Positions 1 to 8,901 are shown, numbered from the stretch's first letter. The stretch is DNA of 30,989 nt from Methanobacteriota archaeon (GCA_903930485.1 CAIYYO010000257.1:1-30989); one strand, 5' to 3'. The notes: generated by a model from the sequence alone, not told the origin. Numbers and translations are program-made.

Positions 1-325
1 ACTTGGGGCATATGACTTTGTGCTCTATGGAGTCTATCTTTGCCTTGTGCTTGAATTCCTCGACGCATTTTCCGCATTTGAAGACGAAGTTTTTAGATAA
101 TATGTCGGTCGGTCTCGAGCCCGCGGCCGCGAGGCCGGATGCAGTCAGCCTGTCCCTCATCCGCCGTATGTCGTTCTCGATGAGGATGGATTTGTTCCTG
201 CTCTCTCGGAGTTCTTTCTGTATCTTTTTCAGCTCGCTGTCTGTGAGTATCGGCTTTTTTACAGGCTTCTTATTCGCATTCCGGCTCTTGGAGGGCTTGG
301 ATTTTTTTATTTTTTTTGAGGCCAT
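1..325 (-). CDS. Small zinc-ribbon protein, C-terminus cut by window edge
   Basis: Reading leftward from an ATG at 325 gives at least 108 residues that run off the left edge. The first ~25 residues are very basic (Lys/Ser rich). A charged segment of about 35 residues, probably helical, follows and contains ELKKIQKELRESRN. The visible C-terminal part has a Cys-x2-Cys pair (KCGKCVEEF-like) followed by His and a further Cys in VICPK, as in a zinc ribbon whose last Cys would lie outside the window. Codon use is like that of the neighbours. The function is not recognised; nucleic-acid binding is possible from charge and zinc ribbon but unproven. It is transcribed divergently from the AMP phosphorylase gene across a 117-bp AT-rich gap. 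The plus-strand frame over the same bases gives a Phe/Leu/Ser-rich peptide typical of a shadow. Confidence 0.6.
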   Translation of the reverse strand, partial: MASKKIKKSKPSKSRNANKKPVKKPILTDSELKKIQKELRESRNKSILIENDIRRMRDRLTASGLAAAGSRPTDILSKNFVFKCGKCVEEFKHKAKIDSIEHKVICPK

Positions 326-388
326 TTATCGTACACCTTTTGGCTGATTCCGGCATTGGTCTATTCATTAATCATTTAGTCAGCCGCG

Positions 389-398
389 TATATAAATC
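389..398 (+). promoter_or_regulatory. TATA box of AMP phosphorylase gene
   Basis: GTATATAAAT matches an archaeal TATA element and lies 45 to 54 bp upstream of the ATG at 443. It predicts a start site near 420 and a leader of roughly 20 nt. Position and composition are seen; activity is inferred. Confidence 0.5.
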
Positions 399-442
399 TC
401 ATCGGACATAATAGGTAATAGCGGAAAAAAACCTTCTGAAAA

Positions 443-1945
443 ATGAAATTACGCGCGCAATCCTACGCCATCGAAGCTGGCAGGCCCATCGTCATACTGA
501 ATTTTGAGGACGCGAAGGCGCTCGGAGTATACGTTTCCGACAGGATAGAGATATCCTTCAACGGGAACAAGACTATCGCATTGATCGATATCACGAAGTC
601 GATAGTGAAGGAGGGATCGGTCGGAGTCTCTCAGGAGGTTCTGCAGCTCTTGGGCGTGCGTGAAGGTAACAGGGTCGATGTGAAGCCTAGTCAGAGGCCT
701 CAGTCAGTCGATTACCTGAAGAAGAAGATACGGGGCGAAGTCCTGCACGGCCATGAGATCAAGTCCATAATCCAGGACATCGTCAACAACAGGTTAAGCG
801 ATATCGAGCTTTCCGCCTTCGTGACCGCGGGCTACATCAACGGCTACAACATGGACGAGATAGTCGCTCTCACGAATTCTATGGTGGAGACCGGGCAGCA
901 GATAGATTTCGGAAAAGACATCGTGGACAAGCACTGCATCGGAGGGGTCGCGGGCAACCGGACGACGCTCCTCATAGTTCCGATAATCGCGGCCGCGGGG
1001 CTTACCATTCCGAAGACGAGCTCAAGGGCTATCACTTCTCCCGCAGGCACGGCCGACACTATGGAGATACTCGCAGATGTCGAGTTCTCGATAGACGAAT
1101 TGAAGGACATCGTGAACGAGGTCCGTGCGTGCATCATCTGGGGCGGGGCGCTTAATCTCGCGCCCGCCGACGACAAGATCATCAGGGCGGAGTATCCTCT
1201 TTCCCTTGATCCCGAAGGGCAGGTGCTTGCGAGCGTCATGTCGAAGAAGAAATCAGTGGGCTCTTATTACGTGCTCGTCGACATACCTGTGGGCAAAGGC
1301 GCCAAAGTCGCGGACAGCGAGGCCGCAGGAAGCATGGCGAAAAAGTTCATCGAGCTCGGGAGGAGGCTCGGCATGCGCGTCGAATGTCTGATAACAGACG
1401 GCTCTTCGCCGATAGGCTCGGGCATAGGGCCGGCTCTCGAGGCCAGGGATTGTCTCCTGGCGCTGGACAACAAGGGACCGAACGATCTCACGAACAAATC
1501 GCTCGACCTTGCCGGGATACTTCTAGAATTATCCGGCAAAGCCAAGAAGGGCAGAGGCCGCGACGCTGCCGAGAAGATACTTGTCTCCGGCAAGGCGAAA
1601 AAGAAGATGAGGGAGATCATCGAGGCTCAGGGCGGAAACCCTTCGGTGAAGCCCAGCGACATAAAGCTGGGCAAGAAGACGTACACAGTAAAAGCAGGGG
1701 GCAAGGGCAATGTCAGGTATATCGACAACAAGGCTATCTCGATGGTGGCGAGGGCCGCCGGCGCTCCCAAGGACGCATCGGCCGGCGTTTACCTGCACGT
1801 CACCGTTGGAGCATGCGTGAAGGTCGGAGGACCTCTTTTCACACTGTATTCCGAAAGCAGTGACAAGCTCGAGGAGGCGATCAAGCTCACGAACAGGCTT
1901 CAGCCGATTAGCATCGGCGGAGTGATACTGGATACTCTGACTTAG
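443..1945 (+). CDS. deoA: AMP phosphorylase (archaeal thymidine-phosphorylase family)
   Basis: 500 residues, the usual length for archaeal AMP phosphorylase, which phosphorolyses AMP (also CMP, UMP) to the free base and ribose 1,5-bisphosphate in the cytoplasm. The archaeal-specific N-terminal ~85-residue domain is present. It is followed by the nucleoside phosphorylase core with VDKHCIGGVAGNRT (161-174), the phosphate-binding KTSSRAITSPAGTAD (191-205) and an NLAPADDKII stretch, which distinguish this family from bacterial DeoA. In other archaea the product feeds ribose-1,5-bisphosphate isomerase and form III RubisCO. Neither of those is in this window, so the full AMP pathway cannot be confirmed. 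The gene stands alone with its own TATA box and is convergent with the pilin-like gene, separated by only 11 bp. The start is the first ATG and has no strong Shine-Dalgarno. Confidence 0.93.
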   Translation: MKLRAQSYAIEAGRPIVILNFEDAKALGVYVSDRIEISFNGNKTIALIDITKSIVKEGSVGVSQEVLQLLGVREGNRVDVKPSQRPQSVDYLKKKIRGEVLHGHEIKSIIQDIVNNRLSDIELSAFVTAGYINGYNMDEIVALTNSMVETGQQIDFGKDIVDKHCIGGVAGNRTTLLIVPIIAAAGLTIPKTSSRAITSPAGTADTMEILADVEFSIDELKDIVNEVRACIIWGGALNLAPADDKIIRAEYPLSLDPEGQVLASVMSKKKSVGSYYVLVDIPVGKGAKVADSEAAGSMAKKFIELGRRLGMRVECLITDGSSPIGSGIGPALEARDCLLALDNKGPNDLTNKSLDLAGILLELSGKAKKGRGRDAAEKILVSGKAKKKMREIIEAQGGNPSVKPSDIKLGKKTYTVKAGGKGNVRYIDNKAISMVARAAGAPKDASAGVYLHVTVGACVKVGGPLFTLYSESSDKLEEAIKLTNRLQPISIGGVILDTLT

Positions 1946-1958
1946 AAAAAAAGCTTTT
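1946..1958. terminator. Bidirectional A/T terminator between convergent genes
   Basis: Between the convergent stop codons of the AMP phosphorylase and pilin-like genes sits an A-run followed by AAAAGCTTTT, which is self-complementary. It gives a U-tract on the minus-strand transcript and an A/U palindrome on both. Archaeal RNA polymerase terminates at oligo-T, so this short stretch plausibly ends both transcripts. Confidence 0.35.
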
Positions 1959-2442
1959 ATGCTTCTATGTTTCCTTGAATCGTGCCTGAGCTTTGGAAAA
2001 CCGTTCCAGGGCCTACGCGGCTGTCTATGTATTGTACTGTCATCAACATTGTGTAGCTTCCACCCGTCTGTCCCCCGGGAAGGAGTGACGTGGTACCCGG
2101 AACGCTCCATGATTGGAGCGAACCGGAAGCAATGGGGATGCTACTTGCTGTCAGGTTTACAGAATAGGTTTTTCCTCCGGCACTCACATTTAGGTAAGTT
2201 ACGTTTATGTCCCCTTCCATTATGTTGTTCTGGAAAGACACTGTAAGGTCTCCCTTAGAGTTATAGCTGAAATCGAGCGGTACTACTCCCCAGAATCCGA
2301 GGAATGTGGATCGGATGTTCATCGCCGGGTTGAAGACGCCCCATTGCCCCAGTACGAGCACGGCTACCGCTATTACGATGATAGCCCAGCCATAGGTCAT
2401 CAGAAATTCGAGGGATGACTGCCCTTTACTTGAAGCCGCCAT
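1957..2442 (-). CDS. Type IV pilin-like protein with class III signal peptide
   Basis: 161 residues from the ATG at 2442. An in-frame start 39 bp further upstream would add 13 residues ahead of the signal, which is less likely. The N-terminus MAASSKGQSSLEFLMTYGW is a textbook archaeal class III signal peptide: a short charged head, then Gln-Ser-Ser-x-Glu and a long hydrophobic helix (about residues 18-37). In methanogens EppA-type peptidases cleave before the Gln. The mature part is Ser/Thr/Gly/Asn rich with several N-glycosylation-type sequons, as expected for a surface pilin or adhesin. Such proteins build adhesion pili or related surface filaments. No pilin peptidase, ATPase or TadC-like platform protein is nearby. 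It sits 31 bp behind cmk and may share that transcript. Confidence 0.75.
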   Translation of the reverse strand: MAASSKGQSSLEFLMTYGWAIIVIAVAVLVLGQWGVFNPAMNIRSTFLGFWGVVPLDFSYNSKGDLTVSFQNNIMEGDINVTYLNVSAGGKTYSVNLTASSIPIASGSLQSWSVPGTTSLLPGGQTGGSYTMLMTVQYIDSRVGPGTVFQSSGTIQGNIEA

Positions 2443-2473
2443 GTTTTGTACCAGACTCACGTTAAATAATATC

Positions 2474-3010
2474 TCAAACAAGGTTAAATACCTTCACCGC
2501 TTCGGAAACTATGCTCACCAGGTCTTCGACGCCGAATTTTTCCGTATTGAGCACGATGTCGTAGATATCCCGGTCGTCCAGGTCTATCCCGTAGACTTCT
2601 TTATAGCGCTTCTTCTCGCTCTTCTCGCGGACGAGGATGTCCCTGCGGGCGATTTTTTCGCTTACTCTCTCTCTCTTAGCTACCCTGCGTGCGCGAACGT
2701 CCAGGGGGGCGCCGAGCCATATCCGAAGGTCCGAAGGGAGCATGTACGCCGAAAGCCTTCCGTCCACCACGCAGCCGGATTTCTTTGCGCATCGAACGGC
2801 CATCTCCTTCTGTCGGGCGTCTATCTCCTTGTCCACCCCGGAATGGGATTCCGCATATTTGGAGAATTCGAGAAGCGAGACTTTCCTCTCGGCCGCCATG
2901 GTCCGCATAACGGTTCCGGCAGAGACGCGTTCCATCCCGAATTTCTTCGAGATAGAGTCTGCAAGCGTCGTCTTTCCCGAGCCTACCGAGCCGCCTATCG
3001 TGATCAACAT
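2474..3010 (-). CDS. cmk: Archaeal cytidylate kinase (CMP/dCMP kinase)
   Basis: 178 residues, the length of the archaeal Cmk type. It phosphorylates CMP and dCMP with ATP. The P-loop GSVGSGKTT (7-15) follows the first beta strand. FGMERVSAGTVMR matches the family's NMP-binding start, the DGRLSAYM segment contains the conserved Asp-Gly-Arg, and the Arg-rich lid (RARRVAKRERVSEKIARRD) is present. The gene starts 16 bp after dapL ends and reads as part of the same minus-strand run; nothing metabolic ties it to lysine synthesis. The start ATG at 3010 puts the P-loop at the normal position. Confidence 0.9.
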   Translation of the reverse strand: MLITIGGSVGSGKTTLADSISKKFGMERVSAGTVMRTMAAERKVSLLEFSKYAESHSGVDKEIDARQKEMAVRCAKKSGCVVDGRLSAYMLPSDLRIWLGAPLDVRARRVAKRERVSEKIARRDILVREKSEKKRYKEVYGIDLDDRDIYDIVLNTEKFGVEDLVSIVSEAVKVFNLV

Positions 3011-3026
3011 CTTTTTTTCCTTAACC

Positions 3027-4187
3027 TTAATCGATTTTCTTCATTCTCGCCAGAACTTCCATGAGCCGCTCCTTTGACTGGGTCAAGGCGCATCTTACAT
3101 ATCCTTCTCCGTATTTCCCGAACCCTACTCCCGGAGTCATCACAACCCCTGTCTTGTCGAGCAGGTCCGAGGAGAACTTCAGCGACGACTTGTATTTCTT
3201 CGGTATCCTGAACCAGAGATAGAACGTGGCCTTCGGCTTTTTCACGTCGTAGCCCAAGTCGTTTAGTCCGTCGACCATGAGGTCCCTGCGCTCCTGGAAT
3301 ATGCGCATGTTCTTTTGGATGCAATCCTGCGGCCCGCTCAAAGCCTCCGTCCCGGCTTCCTGAACGGCCTGGAAAGCCCCTGAGTCGACGTTTTCCTTGA
3401 CCTTGCCGAGGCCGGCCAGGACTTCCGGGTTGCCGGCTACGAAACCGATCCGCCATCCAGTCATATTATAGGTCTTGGACAATGAATGAAATTCTACTCC
3501 GACGTCTTTGGCCCCATGTGCCTCGAGAAAACTCGGCGCCTTGTATCCCTCAAAAGACATCTCGGAATAAGGGGCGTCATGGCATATCACGATGTCATTC
3601 TCTTTGGCGTATTCGACGGTCTCCCTGAAGAAATCCTTGTCCGCGACCGCTGCAGTCGGGTTGTTGGGATAGTTTATGTAAAGCAGCTTTGCCTTCTTCG
3701 CGTCCTCTTTCCTGATGGCCGAATAGTCCGGAAGGAAACCGTTCTCTTCAAGGAGCGGGACCTCTACTGGGACGCCGCCCGCAAGGATGGTTCCGACCCT
3801 GTAAACCGGATAGCCCGGATCAGTGAAAAGGACCACGTCTCCGGGATCCACGAAAGCTAGCGGGATGTGCGCTATCCCCTCCTTCGAACCGATGAGGGTC
3901 AGCACCTCGTTCTCGGGATCGAGCGACACGTTAAAACGTCTCTTATACCATCCGGCCGCAGCCTCCCTGAAAGACTTCATCCCGGCATACGACGGATACC
4001 TGTGGTTCCTGGGATCGTGCGCCGCCTTGCAGAGTCTCTCCACGACGTTACCGGGTGTCGGGATGTCCGGGTCCCCTATGCCGAGGCTTATGACGTCGAC
4101 TCCCTGCGCCTTCTTCTTCTCCATCGCCCGGTCTATCTCGGCGAAGAGATACGGCGGGATCCTCTTGATCCTTTCAGAGTATTCCAT
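3027..4187 (-). CDS. dapL: LL-diaminopimelate aminotransferase (DapL type)
   Basis: 386 residues; class I/II PLP aminotransferase. DapL converts tetrahydrodipicolinate and glutamate directly to LL-diaminopimelate, shortcutting the acyl-intermediate steps of lysine synthesis. Seen here: N-terminal SERIKRIPPYLFAEIDR and SLGIGDPDIPTP, which are characteristic of DapL and close relatives, then NYPNNPTAA (Asn binding the cofactor), and SLSKTYNMTGWRIGF with the PLP-binding lysine at residue 238. The close relative group also contains broad-specificity aspartate-type aminotransferases, so substrate is inferred from motif style. The 48 bp upstream contain an AT-rich CCTTAAATTA on the minus strand (about 4219-4228), placed to act as an internal TATA box. 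cmk follows 16 bp downstream. Confidence 0.83.
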   Translation of the reverse strand: MEYSERIKRIPPYLFAEIDRAMEKKKAQGVDVISLGIGDPDIPTPGNVVERLCKAAHDPRNHRYPSYAGMKSFREAAAGWYKRRFNVSLDPENEVLTLIGSKEGIAHIPLAFVDPGDVVLFTDPGYPVYRVGTILAGGVPVEVPLLEENGFLPDYSAIRKEDAKKAKLLYINYPNNPTAAVADKDFFRETVEYAKENDIVICHDAPYSEMSFEGYKAPSFLEAHGAKDVGVEFHSLSKTYNMTGWRIGFVAGNPEVLAGLGKVKENVDSGAFQAVQEAGTEALSGPQDCIQKNMRIFQERRDLMVDGLNDLGYDVKKPKATFYLWFRIPKKYKSSLKFSSDLLDKTGVVMTPGVGFGKYGEGYVRCALTQSKERLMEVLARMKKID

Positions 4188-4235
4188 CTTAGGTGCACGT
4201 ATATCCGGTATGTAATAATTTAAGGATTATGCCGA

Positions 4236-4445
4236 TTAAAATACTTCCCCCCTTTTCAGAATCGCCCTCCCGGCATCGACCGCTCGGCCGACTTTCCCGA
4301 TGATGACAGAGTCCGACGACAACGTTATCCGGTCCATCCTTTTTATCACGTAGTCCGCGTTCCTCACCGCGAACGCCTCGCCAGGTATTGATCGCTGCAG
4401 GAGGTTTTCGCGGATAAGAGACGCGAGCACTCCGCTGCCGGACAT
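4236..4445 (-). CDS. Small orphan ORF behind citramalate synthase, start uncertain
   Basis: From the ATG at 4445 this gives 69 residues, with a GSGVLASLIRENLL helix and a C-terminal half that alternates hydrophobic and charged residues (RMDRITLSSDSVIIGKVGRAVDAGRAILKR) as in a small alpha/beta fold. No family was recognised. The same frame stays open upstream for 26 codons (RPHFHVCKGKYLESGSQDYK and on) back to the TGA that ends the preceding gene. That extension looks protein-like but has no ATG, GTG or TTG. An ATG at 4510 is in another frame. So either the protein starts at 4445 or its 5' end was damaged by an indel. It lies between cimA and dapL on the same strand. Confidence 0.5.
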   Translation of the reverse strand: MSGSGVLASLIRENLLQRSIPGEAFAVRNADYVIKRMDRITLSSDSVIIGKVGRAVDAGRAILKRGEVF

Positions 4446-4523
4446 TTGGGAGTCGAGAAGGTATTTGTAATCCTGGGAGCCGCTTTCCAGATATTTTCCT
4501 TTACAGACATGAAAATGAGGCCG

Positions 4524-6002
4524 TCACCTGCGAGTCATCAAAGAATTTAGGCCGTTCACGAGTGCATCAACGCTGGCAAGCACGATGTCCGTGCCCGCAC
4601 CCTGTGACGTGATTATCCGGTCCTTGCTTTTCAGCTTCACCATGACTTTGACGACGGCGTCGGCTCCGCCGCTTATCGAGTCGACGTGATACTCTACGAG
4701 CTCGAAGGGAACGTCCCTTGTAGCGTGCTTTATCGCGTTCAAGGCCGCATCCACCGGACCCGTGCCGACCGAAGACTCGACGACTACGCGCCCATCGATC
4801 ATTATCTTAACCGATGCCGTCGGAGTTATCGTGTTACCCGCTACCGCGACGAGCTCCATTACTTTGATCGCCTTCTCACGGGATATCCCGAGAACCGAAT
4901 CGGAAATGGCTTCGAGATCGACGTTCGTCACACGCTTCCCTTTGTCGCCCATATATTTGACCTGATTGAACACTTCCCTTAGCTGGTCATCTGTGACGGG
5001 TATCTTCTCGTCGTCGAGCATCTTCTTTACCGCCTTCATGCCGACGTGCTTGCCTAGGACGAAAGTCCTTCTGGCGCCGACTGATTCCGGCTTGATGGCT
5101 TCATAAGTCTCTGCTTTTTTCAGTATGCCGTCGACGTGTATCCCTGCCTCGTGAGTGAACGCATTCTCGCCGACTATGGCCTTGTTCGGAGGCACGGGCA
5201 CGCCGGTTAATCTCTCGACGAGGTCTGAAATAGATGCGATCTTTTCCGTCTTGATACCGGTCTCTAAACCGTAACCGAGCCTCAATGCCATGACGACTTC
5301 TTCAAGAGACGCATTACCTGCCCGTTCCCCGAGGCCGTTGACTGCGACGTCTACCACCGATGCCCCTGCTCGGACGGCGCTAAGCGTGTTCGCGGTGGCA
5401 AGACCCAGGTCGTCATGACAGTGTATCCCTAAAGGCACCTTCGATTTCCCGAGCTTGGTGAATATCTCGAAGATCTTCTCGGGCACCATGATGCCGACCG
5501 TGTCCGCGACCGTGAAACGGTCTATCTTGTGATCGGTCGCGGCAGAAAGCACTTTCTTCAAAAAATCGACATCGGTCCTGGAACCGTCTTCGGTGCACAG
5601 GTCGACTATGAGGCCGTGGGCTTTTGAGTAGTCGATGGCTTCAAGAGTTCTCTTCATCAACTCTTCCCGGTCTATGCCGAGCTTGTATTTTATGTGCAGG
5701 TCCGACGTCGGAGAGACGAGGAAAACGGAATCAACATCGCACTTCAATGCGACGTCTATGTCCCCTTTGACGATCCTGGCAAAACTGGATATCTCGGCCC
5801 GCAGCCCCTCCTTGGCTATTTTCTTTATGCTCTCCTGCTCGCCTTCGCTTGTGATGGCCGCGCCCGCTTCTATCACGCCTACCCCGATTTCGTCGAGCGC
5901 CTTCGCTATCCTCAACTTTTCATCGGGCAAAAGCGAGACGCCGGGCGTCTGTTCTCCGTCCCTCAGAGTCGTGTCGTGGACCAATATCTTCTTTGCGGGC
6001 AT
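4524..6002 (-). CDS. cimA: (R)-citramalate / 2-isopropylmalate synthase family (CimA-like)
   Basis: 492 residues. An N-terminal HMGL-type TIM barrel opens with DTTLRDGEQTPGV (10-22), and the metal-binding HCHDDLG has His194 and His196. NGLGERAGNASLEEV follows, then GENAFTHEAGIHVDG, and a C-terminal regulatory LeuA-dimer domain from about residue 375. Members condense acetyl-CoA with pyruvate (citramalate, isoleucine route), 2-oxoisovalerate (leucine) or 2-oxoglutarate (homocitrate). The stretch EAGAAITSEGE and ICSF-like SSFAR resemble Methanocaldococcus CimA more than LeuA, so citramalate synthase is favoured, but motif reading does not settle substrate. The gene leads a minus-strand run and is divergent from the small ORF at 6058 across 55 bp of AT-rich sequence holding TATA-like repeats (about 6021-6035). 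Confidence 0.82.
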   Translation of the reverse strand: MPAKKILVHDTTLRDGEQTPGVSLLPDEKLRIAKALDEIGVGVIEAGAAITSEGEQESIKKIAKEGLRAEISSFARIVKGDIDVALKCDVDSVFLVSPTSDLHIKYKLGIDREELMKRTLEAIDYSKAHGLIVDLCTEDGSRTDVDFLKKVLSAATDHKIDRFTVADTVGIMVPEKIFEIFTKLGKSKVPLGIHCHDDLGLATANTLSAVRAGASVVDVAVNGLGERAGNASLEEVVMALRLGYGLETGIKTEKIASISDLVERLTGVPVPPNKAIVGENAFTHEAGIHVDGILKKAETYEAIKPESVGARRTFVLGKHVGMKAVKKMLDDEKIPVTDDQLREVFNQVKYMGDKGKRVTNVDLEAISDSVLGISREKAIKVMELVAVAGNTITPTASVKIMIDGRVVVESSVGTGPVDAALNAIKHATRDVPFELVEYHVDSISGGADAVVKVMVKLKSKDRIITSQGAGTDIVLASVDALVNGLNSLMTRR

Positions 6003-6057
6003 TTTCGGGGTGCTTTCTGAATTTATATTTATATTCTACCTAAATTAATAAGCTAAG

Positions 6058-6240
6058 ATGGCTGACAAGATGATAAAGGAAGCGCTGATGTTTGAATGCG
6101 AGTTCTCGGACAGGCTCGAGAAGCTCGACGGCGCGATAGAAGAATTGGAAGAGATGCGGGAAAATCTGGAGAAGCTCAGCTCGTACAAATTTTCCAAGTA
6201 CAGGGCCGAAAAAAAAATCTCCGGCAGAAAAAAGAGATGA
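6058..6240 (+). CDS. Small coiled-coil protein with basic tail
   Basis: 60 residues from the ATG at 6058. Residues 5-42 form a highly charged amphipathic helix (EFSDRLEKLDGAIEELEEMR) likely to make a coiled coil. The last 18 residues are Lys/Arg rich and end GRKKR, suggesting RNA or DNA contact. No family recognised. Codon use and the immediate downstream hairpin plus T-run (6252-6285) support a real, monocistronic gene. The opposite-strand reading frame over the same bases is a Phe/Leu-rich shadow. It is divergent from cimA. Confidence 0.55.
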   Translation: MADKMIKEALMFECEFSDRLEKLDGAIEELEEMRENLEKLSSYKFSKYRAEKKISGRKKR

Positions 6241-6251
6241 TATTTTTAGCG

Positions 6252-6285
6252 GCCTCATAAAAACGCATGCTGAGGCTTTGTTTTT
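6252..6285 (+). terminator. Hairpin plus T-run after small coiled-coil gene
   Basis: GCCTCA (6252-6257) and TGAGGC (6271-6276) form a 6-bp stem with a 13-nt loop, followed directly by TTTGTTTTT. This looks like an intrinsic terminator, starting 12 bp after the stop codon of the upstream ORF. Confidence 0.5.
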
Positions 6286-6318
6286 CCCAGGCTCGGTCTT
6301 TTGCTTTCCGGATTCGTC

Positions 6319-6345
6319 TTTTGCGGTGAAAATATCTCCGCAAAA
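6319..6345. other. Perfect 8-bp hairpin in intergenic region
   Basis: TTTTGCGG (6319-6326) and CCGCAAAA (6338-6345) are perfect complements around an 11-nt AT-rich loop. It lies between the terminator at 6285 and the TATA box at 6369. On the minus strand it ends in a T-run as well. Its role is unknown; it could be a second terminator or an upstream regulatory element. Confidence 0.35.
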
Positions 6346-6368
6346 AACCCGACGGTAAAAGCGAAGAG

Positions 6369-6376
6369 TTTATATA
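6369..6376 (+). promoter_or_regulatory. TATA box for lysine-rich small gene or RNA
   Basis: TTTATATA is a strong archaeal TATA match, with a purine-rich stretch (GCGAAGAG) just upstream where a BRE would sit. It predicts initiation near 6400 and a ~40-nt A/T-rich leader before the ATG at 6438. Confidence 0.5.
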
Positions 6377-6437
6377 CTAAGACGACACATATTCTTATTG
6401 ATAAAAAAATTTTTATTAAAAGAAAATTTTTAAAAAA

Positions 6438-6500
6438 ATGGCAGCAAAAAAGAAAACAGCAAAAAAAAACCGTAAAGAAAAAGAAGAAGTAAGTTCTTAA
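6438..6500 (+). CDS. Tiny lysine-rich ORF, possibly frameshifted
   Basis: The ATG at 6438 opens a 20-codon frame (MAAKKKTAKKNRKEKEEVSS). It is preceded by a good TATA box and followed by a T-rich tract, so the interval is probably transcribed. The frame passes through a run of nine A residues (6461-6469). If that run were eight, the product would be MAAKKKTAKKTVKKKKK ending at the TAA at 6490-6492, a simpler Lys-repeat tail. Both versions would be strongly nucleic-acid binding. The shifted frame also reads on upstream to a start at 6301, but that lies upstream of the promoter. The annotation is tentative; a short non-coding transcript is the alternative. Confidence 0.35.
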   Translation: MAAKKKTAKKNRKEKEEVSS

Positions 6501-6506
6501 CCACTT

Positions 6507-6523
6507 ATTTCTTTTTCTTTTTT
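6507..6523 (+). terminator. T-rich tract terminating the small gene
   Basis: ATTTCTTTTTCTTTTTT (about 6507-6523) follows the tiny ORF and precedes the convergent mtnA stop at 6529. Oligo-T tracts on the coding strand are the usual archaeal termination signal. Confidence 0.4.
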
Positions 6524-6528
6524 AACTC

Positions 6529-7557
6529 TCAAAATTTTTTCTTTATTCCTTTTTCTGTTATATATCCGCTTACATACTCCTTTGGTGTTACGTCGAATGA
6601 AGGATTCCTCGTCGCGCTTCCTGAAGGAGCAACGCGTACGCCGTCGATGCATAGCACTTCGTCGCCGGACCGCTCCTCTATAAAAACGTCGTCGCCCTTC
6701 ACCACTTCGCGGTCAAGCGTGGTTTCCGGGACCGCAACGTAGAACGGAATCCCGTTCTCTTTGGCGACGACGGCTTTCTCGTAAGTCCCTACCTTGTTCA
6801 AGACGTCGCCGTTCCTCGTAATCCTGTCCGCGCCTACAATCACAAGGTCAACCTCCCGCTTTCGCATGAAATACCCTGCGGCGTTGTCGACGATGATCGA
6901 AAAATTTATGCCTTCCTGCAGGAGCTCCCATGCAGTAAGTTTAGATCCCTGAAGTCGCGGCCTCGTTTCGTCCACGTAAACGCTGACCTCTTTCTTTCCG
7001 TAATGCGCGAAGCGTATCGGCGCAAGAGCCGTACCATAGTCTACGCATGCGAGCGCTCCGGCATTACAATGAGTCAGCACCCTGCATCCATTCTTGAGGA
7101 GTTTTTCCCCGTTTACTCCGATCAGCCGACAATTTTCCATGCTCCTGTCCGCATACGAACTGCTTGCCTCGGCCGCGATCCTCCGGGCCTCGTCGACCGA
7201 CCCGATTCCTTCGACGCGTTTCATCACGCAATCGACGGCATCGAAGAGGTCGTATGCCGTAGGCCTTGCGGACTTGACGGTCTTTTCTGCTTCGGCCATG
7301 TGCTTACTGAAGCCCTTTAGGTCCTGTTTCGCGTATTCCTTCGCCGCCTGCGCAATCGCATATCCTGCGGCCGCGCCGATGGCCGGCGCTCCCCGGATGA
7401 CCATGTCTCTTATTGCCGCCGTCGTTTCCCTGTACCCCGGCGACCGGCATATCTCGAAACTGTGCGGCAGCTTTGTCTGATCGATCATGGCGACTACGCT
7501 CTCTTCCATCCAGACCGTCCGGTAATCGCGGATTCCTTGGGCTGTTTTTACTTTCAT
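6529..7557 (-). CDS. mtnA: S-methyl-5-thioribose-1-phosphate isomerase
   Basis: 342 residues; eIF2B/MtnA-family isomerase converting methylthioribose 1-phosphate to methylthioribulose 1-phosphate in methionine salvage. The motifs fit MtnA closely: RGAPAIGAAAGY near residue 55, LTHCNAGALA with the catalytic Cys164, VDETRPRLQGSKLTAWEL, VDNAAGYFM and GADRITRNGDVLNKVGTY with the acid Asp244. The related ribose-1,5-bisphosphate isomerase, which would match the AMP phosphorylase in this window, lacks the CNAGALA form, so it was not chosen. In archaea MtnA may process methylthioadenosine or 5'-deoxyadenosine products. The gene is divergent from ahcY with a 91-bp gap to its preferred start. No other mtn gene is nearby. 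Confidence 0.9.
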   Translation of the reverse strand: MKVKTAQGIRDYRTVWMEESVVAMIDQTKLPHSFEICRSPGYRETTAAIRDMVIRGAPAIGAAAGYAIAQAAKEYAKQDLKGFSKHMAEAEKTVKSARPTAYDLFDAVDCVMKRVEGIGSVDEARRIAAEASSSYADRSMENCRLIGVNGEKLLKNGCRVLTHCNAGALACVDYGTALAPIRFAHYGKKEVSVYVDETRPRLQGSKLTAWELLQEGINFSIIVDNAAGYFMRKREVDLVIVGADRITRNGDVLNKVGTYEKAVVAKENGIPFYVAVPETTLDREVVKGDDVFIEERSGDEVLCIDGVRVAPSGSATRNPSFDVTPKEYVSGYITEKGIKKKF

Positions 7558-7648
7558 TTTTTGATCCCCACAGGGGGCTGAAATATTATTTATCTTATTT
7601 GAAGAACAATAAATTAGGTCTTTGAATCGAATTACTTTGGTGCGAAAA

Positions 7649-8896
<1,248 letters not shown>

Positions 8897-8901
8897 ATCC
8901 C

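Noticed and set aside
3..347. Plus-strand 114-codon frame at the left edge
   Set aside because: Phe/Ser/Leu-rich composition; the minus strand encodes a sensible zinc-ribbon protein over the same bases.
2474..3077. Long plus-strand frames opposite cmk
   Set aside because: They are shadows of the minus-strand kinase, whose P-loop and lid motifs are intact.
6301..6492. 63-codon frame ending in a Lys repeat
   Set aside because: Its first half lies upstream of the TATA box at 6369 and over a hairpin; only the last part could be translated, from 6438 and after a frameshift.
6529..7557. Ribose-1,5-bisphosphate isomerase instead of MtnA
   Set aside because: The HCNAGALA and GADRITRNGD motifs are those of MtnA.
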